Source: Candidatus Methanogaster sp. UBA203 (lineage in GTDB: Archaea > Halobacteriota > Methanosarcinia > Methanosarcinales > Methanogasteraceae). From it: a stretch of DNA of 27,781 bases. Each line of letters opens with the position of its first letter. Within the stretch, counting starts at the first letter, position 1. Positions 23,447-27,781 of the stretch are shown here, piece by piece. The stretch spans positions 1 through 27,781 of the forward strand of contig DASC01000093.1 of assembly GCA_002503595.1 (NCBI GenBank), read 5' to 3'. The notes under the pieces were generated by a model. The model was not told the DNA's origin and did no database searches. It saw only the letters and a program-made list of their open reading frames with translations. Made by a program: the position numbers and the translations under genes.

Positions 23447-25463
23447 ATGAAAACGAAATATGTAATCTACTGCGCGCTGATAGCTCTTGCAACGTTCAGT
23501 GTACCAGCATCGGCTGATATGGTCGGCGATGCTAATAACGATAACAGAATCACCACAGCAGACTCAGCGCTCGCGCTGCAGATGTCGGTCGGGAGCATAC
23601 CGCCTGATATCGAACGTGTTGATGTGAGTGGTGATGGTAAGGTCAGTTCACTGGACGCGCTCATGATTCTTATGCTGGTGCAGAAGACGCAAGTTCGTGT
23701 CAATCCTCATCCTCTGGATGTAATATCTGGCACATTCGACGCCACGATAGATATCTACAACGTAGTCGATCTCGATTCGGGGACATTCGATCTCTCGTTT
23801 GATTCAAGCGTTGTGAATGTGATCGATGTTGGGAATGGGTGGGTAAACGACACATATATGAGGATCGATGAGTGGAAGTTCGTAGACTCTGACACGATCC
23901 GTGTGAGCTTCAAGTGCACTGGCGACCATGCGGTGAGCGGGTCAGGATATCTGGCTACGATCAACTTCGCGGTGACCGGGGGCGATACGAGTGTTCTAGA
24001 CATATCAGACGGGCTACTTATAGGAGTTACTGCAGAGGAGATACCCGCACTCTGGTTCGATTCTGATGTTATGGTTGGAGTGCCGGTCACTGTCAATGCC
24101 CCTGAAGTGGCATTAGTGACATTAGGCACATTCAACGCCACGATCGATATCGGGAACGTTCTCAACCTGAACGCAGGACAGTTTGACCTGTCCTTTGATT
24201 CAAGCGTTGTGAACGTGACCAATGTTGAGAATGGACTGGTAAACGACACGACGATGAGAATCGATGAATGGTGGTTCATGGATTCTGGCACGATCCGTGT
24301 GGTATCCAGTTTCCCTCTACCCTATACGGTGAGCGGGTCAGGGTATCTGGCTGTGGTCACTTTTGCGATAACAGGATCGCCGGGCGATACGAGTGTTCTG
24401 GACATATCAAACGGGACACTTGCAGGGATGCCTTCTGATGGTGCAACCGATACAGGGGAGATACCTGCAATATGGATGGATGACGAGGTCGCAGTTGGCG
24501 TGCCGGTCACAGTCAATGCCCCGGATGTCGTATCTGGCACATTCGATGTCACGATCGATATCGAGAGCGTAGTTGATCTGGCTGCCGGGCAGTTCGATCT
24601 ATCGTTCAATTCAAGTGTTGTGAACGCAACCGACCTCGACGATATCGACGATATCTACAATATGACAGGATAGGTAGGTGGTGACGAGGTGCCGGTTGAA
24701 ATGTGTGCCTTTATGGATGCGAACACGATCAGACTGCTCTTCAGACCAGGTGTCAGTGGTGCGGTCAGCGGATCTGGATCGCTTGCAACGCTCAAATTTG
24801 AAGTGGTGGGAGAAGATGGCGATTCCAGTTTCCTGAATCTCTCTAATGGGTTGCTCGTTGATAAGGATCAGGAATTCGCGAAATGCAACGCAATACCTGC
24901 AGTGTGGGTTAACAGCATGGTAACCATCGAAAATCCGCCGGCTGGACAGACGCATGCCGTTACAGTTTATGTGAACAACCTTGACGATGATGCCATAGAT
25001 GTCTATCTCTACATCGATGGGAATTACAAGAAGTATATGAGCATCACTTCCAATAGCACCGGTGACTATGGGGAATACGAGTTCGAAGAGGATGAAAAGG
25101 AGTTGCATTCGTTCAAGATCGAATGGTTCGATCCGGGAACAGGGGAACATTACGAAAAGATCATCAAAAGTTACATAACAAGCGAAGAGGCGGTGACACT
25201 GTATGCTGATGCGCACACATAAGAGAATACAACCCTGTTGTCTGATTAAACACCAGCCACACCAACCAGAACCCCTACCCGATCTCTCAGAGAACCCAGA
25301 GCTAACCCCCACAAAGACGCCTACCACCGAGTTGCAGACAAACCCTTACCTGACGAAAGACGCAACCGAAGATAACGACTTTGCAAGTCATATCACCACC
25401 ACATACACATTGGTCGGGCTCGTTGCTATCTTATTTGCATTTATGCAGATCAAAAGAATTTAG
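23447..25463 (+). pseudogene. Decayed scaffoldin-like protein: dockerin plus three cohesins
   Basis: The first part (23447-24673) reads as 408 aa: signal peptide, a dockerin (residues about 27-78; loops DANNDNRITTAD and DVSGDGKVSSLD), two full cohesin modules (both with FDLSFDSSVVNV) and the start of a third. At 24671-24673 an in-frame TAG stands where the paralogue at 21948 has GAG. The same frame then continues with the rest of the cohesin and an acidic Ig-like module to a TAA (25220-25222), again at a Glu codon of the paralogue. A third in-frame stop and a frameshift follow, after which the Pro/Thr linker and anchor helix (YTLVGLVAILFAFMQIKRI, ending 25463) are read in another frame. An intact version would be a surface scaffold able to dock to other cohesins and bind several dockerins. 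Confidence 0.85.
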
Positions 25464-25554
25464 AACGCATGAAACCATTTGCATATCTTCTGTTGATCAT
25501 CCTCCTGTGCACAAGCATCGCCTCTGCTTATGACGAGGACGATCTGGAATGGGC
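25446..25554 (+). repeat. Direct repeat, copy B (gene junction, 109 bp)
   Basis: Partner of 23277-23385. This copy continues into the intact gene at 25469, so it is probably the source, or better-preserved, copy. Confidence 0.85.
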
Positions 25555-27037
25555 TTGTGGCAACTCAAAAAAGCTTCACCTTGGCGAAACGATATCGAAC
25601 GGCAATTTTACCGTAGAGGCTTATAACTTTCCGAGATCCGACCGGAACGAGACCCGGTTTGTCGGGATAAGGTTGTATGAGAACGGTATCCCTGTTTCAG
25701 ATCAAACGCTTGTGGAAGGAGAGGACTACATCCATGAAGATGAGATCAGGATAACAGTTCTTGAATTCTCGGTACCATCTTCGGACTGGACAACCGATCT
25801 GCCAGAGGAGCTCTGGGCAGAGATCAAGATGGAACCAATCGGTGTTCCGCGCTTTGATGTGGAATTTGTGACTGACAAGGATGAGTACTTTGCATACTCA
25901 GCCCATAGCGAGGTAGACCTCACCATCCAGAACAGAGGAGATGCCGAGGCATACGACGTGGATGTTAATGCGGATATGGACGGTCTCGAAGTGATTGGTG
26001 GAAAGACACATTACCATTGCAGCGCTCTTGAGAAAGGTAGACGTGTGGATGGTACAACCGATACCACGTCGTTTGATCCGATCACACTGCGGTTTGGTCT
26101 GCCTTCAGTCATTGAGGATCGTATATTCAATCTGACCGTAAACACCGAGTGCTATGATATAAGAGGTGTAAAATATTCGCATTCCGAATCATACCCTGTG
26201 AAAGTCTCTGGCATGTTCAGGATATCAAAGTCGATAAATGACAACATATACATGGATGAGATTGCCACGGTCACTATATCGCTCCGAAATGACGGCACAC
26301 GCCCGATCAACTCGATCCGGGTGAGCGACACCGTGCCGCACGAATTTGAACCGGATGAGAACTCGTCGCTTCTCTGGGAACTGGATCTCGGAGCAGGCGA
26401 GTCCAGGAGTTTTACATACCGATTGAAGCCCATGCAGCCGAGCGAAGGAGGGTACGTTATCCCGGCTGCGGTTGCAAAATGGAGCTGGGATGGCAGAACG
26501 TATACTGTACACTCGAACTCCCCCGGAATTACAGTGTATGGTCCAAAGATGGAGCTGTCAAAACGAGTGGATCCGGAGACGATCGAAGAGGGCGGGATCA
26601 TTGCCGTTGAAATCATGGTAAAGAATACAGGGAATGTACTGGCAAGCATTGATGTGGCTGATTCCCTCATAGAGGGTGCTGTGCTGATCGATGGTGCATC
26701 TGGTGGTAAAGCGGTTCTTGTGGCGGGCGAGAGCCACACATTTGGTTACAGCATGAGGATGAACCGGGCAGGTTCTGTCGAACTGCCGCCTGCTGTTGCG
26801 CACTTTGCGGATACTCACGATTATGATGGAACCGTCGTTTCAGAGAACATATCAATCACAGTGAATCCGGTAGTGCACTCTACACGAACGATCGATACTC
26901 CGGATCAAACGATCACCACTGCGGCTACCGCGAATACTACCACCAGAACAGATAAAGAATCCGGCGCAGGATCGGTTTGTACATTGGTTGGATTTTTTGC
27001 TGCTGTGTTTGTGATTATGCGGGTTAAGCGGACGTAA
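25469..27037 (+). CDS. Large membrane-anchored surface protein with CARDB/COG1361-like domains
   Basis: 522 aa. Signal peptide MKPFAYLLLIILLCTSIAS, mature start YDEDDLEWACGNSKKLHLGE. The body has beta-rich domains of the CARDB/COG1361 S-layer-associated kind: EVDLTIQNRGDAEAYDVDVN (about 148-167), EIATVTISLRNDGTRPINSI and GIIAVEIMVKNTGNVLASI, each followed by a turn with DT or ADS and a Glu/Gly-rich loop. The C-terminus has a Thr-rich linker (TITTAATANTTTRTDKESG) and a hydrophobic helix ending with a basic tail (VCTLVGFFAAVFVIMRVKRT). This architecture suggests an outer-surface structural or adhesion protein, exported and anchored at its C-terminus. No enzymatic motif seen. Confidence 0.78.
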   Translation: MKPFAYLLLIILLCTSIASAYDEDDLEWACGNSKKLHLGETISNGNFTVEAYNFPRSDRNETRFVGIRLYENGIPVSDQTLVEGEDYIHEDEIRITVLEFSVPSSDWTTDLPEELWAEIKMEPIGVPRFDVEFVTDKDEYFAYSAHSEVDLTIQNRGDAEAYDVDVNADMDGLEVIGGKTHYHCSALEKGRRVDGTTDTTSFDPITLRFGLPSVIEDRIFNLTVNTECYDIRGVKYSHSESYPVKVSGMFRISKSINDNIYMDEIATVTISLRNDGTRPINSIRVSDTVPHEFEPDENSSLLWELDLGAGESRSFTYRLKPMQPSEGGYVIPAAVAKWSWDGRTYTVHSNSPGITVYGPKMELSKRVDPETIEEGGIIAVEIMVKNTGNVLASIDVADSLIEGAVLIDGASGGKAVLVAGESHTFGYSMRMNRAGSVELPPAVAHFADTHDYDGTVVSENISITVNPVVHSTRTIDTPDQTITTAATANTTTRTDKESGAGSVCTLVGFFAAVFVIMRVKRT

Positions 27038-27040
27038 GCA

Positions 27041-27073
27041 TCTTTTTCTTGACTTTCGAAGATAACCGAAAGT
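27041..27073 (+). terminator. Possible terminator after the surface-protein gene
   Basis: A T-tract (TCTTTTTCTT, 27041-27050) just after the stop is followed by a perfect 7-bp stem, ACTTTCG (27052-27058) with CGAAAGT (27067-27073), loop AAGATAAC. T-tracts alone can terminate archaeal transcription; the hairpin adds some support. Confidence 0.45.
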
Positions 27074-27334
27074 GACTCCATTTCCGGATTTTTTCGATAG
27101 CAGCCGCCAGTGTCAATCTTTTTAAGGTGTAGCCCCCTACTAATTAATGAGCATTATTACCCCTATCCATACAGATAAGTCTCCAAAATATTTATATGGT
27201 GTAGTCCCTCATTATAAATACATGGTTTTCCTTGAAAAGATGGGAAAGAGCCGGGATTGATCGATATTGATAAACATATCGAGCAAAAAGAAATGCATCA
27301 GGAGGTTTTGGGCTGTTGCATACGCGGTGTGAAA
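27074..27334 (+). other. Intergenic stretch with promoter-like elements, no convincing gene
   Basis: AT-rich compared with the genes to the left. It contains AAAATATTTATATGG (27185-27198), a strong archaeal TATA-like box, and TTATAAATAC (27212-27221). A 12-codon frame begins at ATG 27222 (MVFLEKMGKSRD), too short to call. GGTGTAG occurs at 27126, 27198 and 27360. A short non-coding transcript or degraded leader is possible; nothing else recognisable. Confidence 0.4.
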
Positions 27335-27349
27335 CCTTTAATATAAAAA
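27335..27349 (+). promoter_or_regulatory. TATA box for the MNT-HEPN operon
   Basis: CCTTTAATATAAAAA lies about 36 bp before ATG 27380. This would give a leader of some 10-15 bases containing GGTGAG (27368-27374), a usable RBS that fixes the start. Confidence 0.5.
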
Positions 27350-27379
27350 AGATCGAGAGGGTGTAGTGGTGAGCGAGTT

Positions 27380-27691
27380 ATGCCAACCCAGAACATTTTG
27401 GCGGAAATTGTGCAGAAAGTTGTGGAAGAGGCAGTTCCTGATAAAATCATCCTGTTCGGCTCAAGAGCGAAAGGAGAACAGGCAAAGGATAGTGATTATG
27501 ATATTTTCGTCCTGAAGAGCGGTGTTGTTCATAAGAGGAAACTTGCGCAGAGAATCTACCTCATGCTTGATGTAAATGTGCCGGTTGATGTGATCGTAGA
27601 GACTCCCGAAACATTTGATAAGTTGAAAGATAATCCTTTTCTGATATATAGTGAAATTGCAAAATACGGGAAGGTAGTGTATGAAAAATAA
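27380..27691 (+). CDS. MNT-type minimal nucleotidyltransferase (antitoxin of an MNT-HEPN pair)
   Basis: 103 aa. Pol-beta-type nucleotidyltransferase motif FGSRAKGEQAKDSDYDIFVL (GSRA-KG and D-x-D) with a third acidic residue in PVDVIVETPE. Proteins of this size next to HEPN genes act as antitoxins that transfer AMP to the HEPN toxin. The next gene starts at 27681, overlapping by 11 bp, with a HEPN-like N-terminus, which supports this role. Catalytic residues look intact. Confidence 0.85.
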   Translation: MPTQNILAEIVQKVVEEAVPDKIILFGSRAKGEQAKDSDYDIFVLKSGVVHKRKLAQRIYLMLDVNVPVDVIVETPETFDKLKDNPFLIYSEIAKYGKVVYEK

Positions 27692-27781
27692 AGATATTAT
27701 TTCAGAATGGTTAAAAAGAGCAAGAAGTAATTTAGAAAGAGCAAGAGCAGAAAAGATCTCTGATGAGATACTTTATGAAGA
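27681..27781 (+). CDS. HEPN-domain protein, N-terminal part (truncated by window edge)
   Basis: The frame starts at ATG 27681 inside the MNT gene and runs off the right edge after 33 codons. It reads SEWLKRARSNLERARAEK, the usual first helix of HEPN-family proteins. The RNase R-x4-6-H motif lies further on and cannot be checked, so activity is unknown. Identification depends largely on position after an MNT gene. Confidence 0.7.
   Translation, partial: MKNKDIISEWLKRARSNLERARAEKISDEILYE

Noticed and set aside
24671..24673. In-frame TAG as a pyrrolysine codon
   Set aside because: TAG is the ordinary stop of several intact genes here (for example those ending at 8371, 11917, 13465, 21010 and 23294). 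The same gene also has TAA stops and a frameshift, so decay is simpler.
1..27781. CRISPR arrays, tRNA or rRNA genes, insertion sequences
   Set aside because: No regularly spaced short repeats, no cloverleaf or rRNA signature and no transposase-like frame or terminal inverted repeats were seen. The repeats present are gene duplications.

Overview
The window reads as archaeal chromosomal DNA, probably from a methane- or alkane-metabolising euryarchaeon. ANME-1/Methanophagales, Syntrophoarchaeum-like lineages or Methanosarcinales are my guess; there is no marker gene here to prove it. Supporting signs are archaeal TATA-like boxes, GGTGAT/GGAGG ribosome-binding sites, GTG and TTG starts, cohesin and dockerin domains on membrane-anchored archaeal-style surface proteins, divergent nitrogenase-family genes and an MNT-HEPN pair. 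Every convincing gene lies on the + strand, many overlapping by 4 bp, so long operons are likely.

Layout. (1) 1-2725: the tail of a cohesin protein, then two secreted substrate-binding proteins (SBPs) of the iron/cobalamin (TroA/BtuF-like) type, each with an N-terminal dockerin domain and no lipobox. (2) 2850-6690: a SAM methyltransferase, a FecCD-type permease and its ATPase (the membrane part of the importer), followed by a broken second methyltransferase and a broken PNPOx-like flavoprotein. (3) 6687-13465: two ABC-2 ATPase/permease pairs (export type) flanking two PNPOx-like/O-methyltransferase-family gene pairs, a cupin and an unannotated 38-residue protein with 7 Cys. (4) 13643-21010: a dockerin-SBP leader relic followed by two complete nitrogenase-like modules in tandem, each D-like, K-like, H-like. 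(5) 21010-27037: a relic of an ABC-2 permease tail, then a surface-protein island with two membrane-anchored cohesin proteins, a truncated gene copy, a decayed dockerin-plus-cohesin scaffoldin and a large CARDB-like surface protein. (6) 27038-27781: a promoter-rich intergenic stretch and an MNT nucleotidyltransferase followed by a truncated HEPN gene.

Working model (inference). The dockerin SBPs would be held at the cell surface by cohesin proteins rather than by a lipid anchor, and would deliver a metal chelate or metallo-tetrapyrrole to the FecCD importer. The methyltransferases, flavin-binding proteins and two nitrogenase-like reductases would modify or build such a compound, and the ABC-2 pairs could export it. 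The two DKH sets beside methyltransferases with a BchU-like catalytic region recall the twin reductases (BchLNB, BchXYZ) plus methyltransferase logic of bacteriochlorophyll synthesis. No nifB, nifE/N-type scaffold pair or GlnB-like genes are present, and the cofactor-ligand pattern is not that of N2-fixing nitrogenase. The region is full of duplications and relics (a 225-bp perfect repeat, at least three broken genes and several gene fragments), which suggests rapid recent rearrangement.
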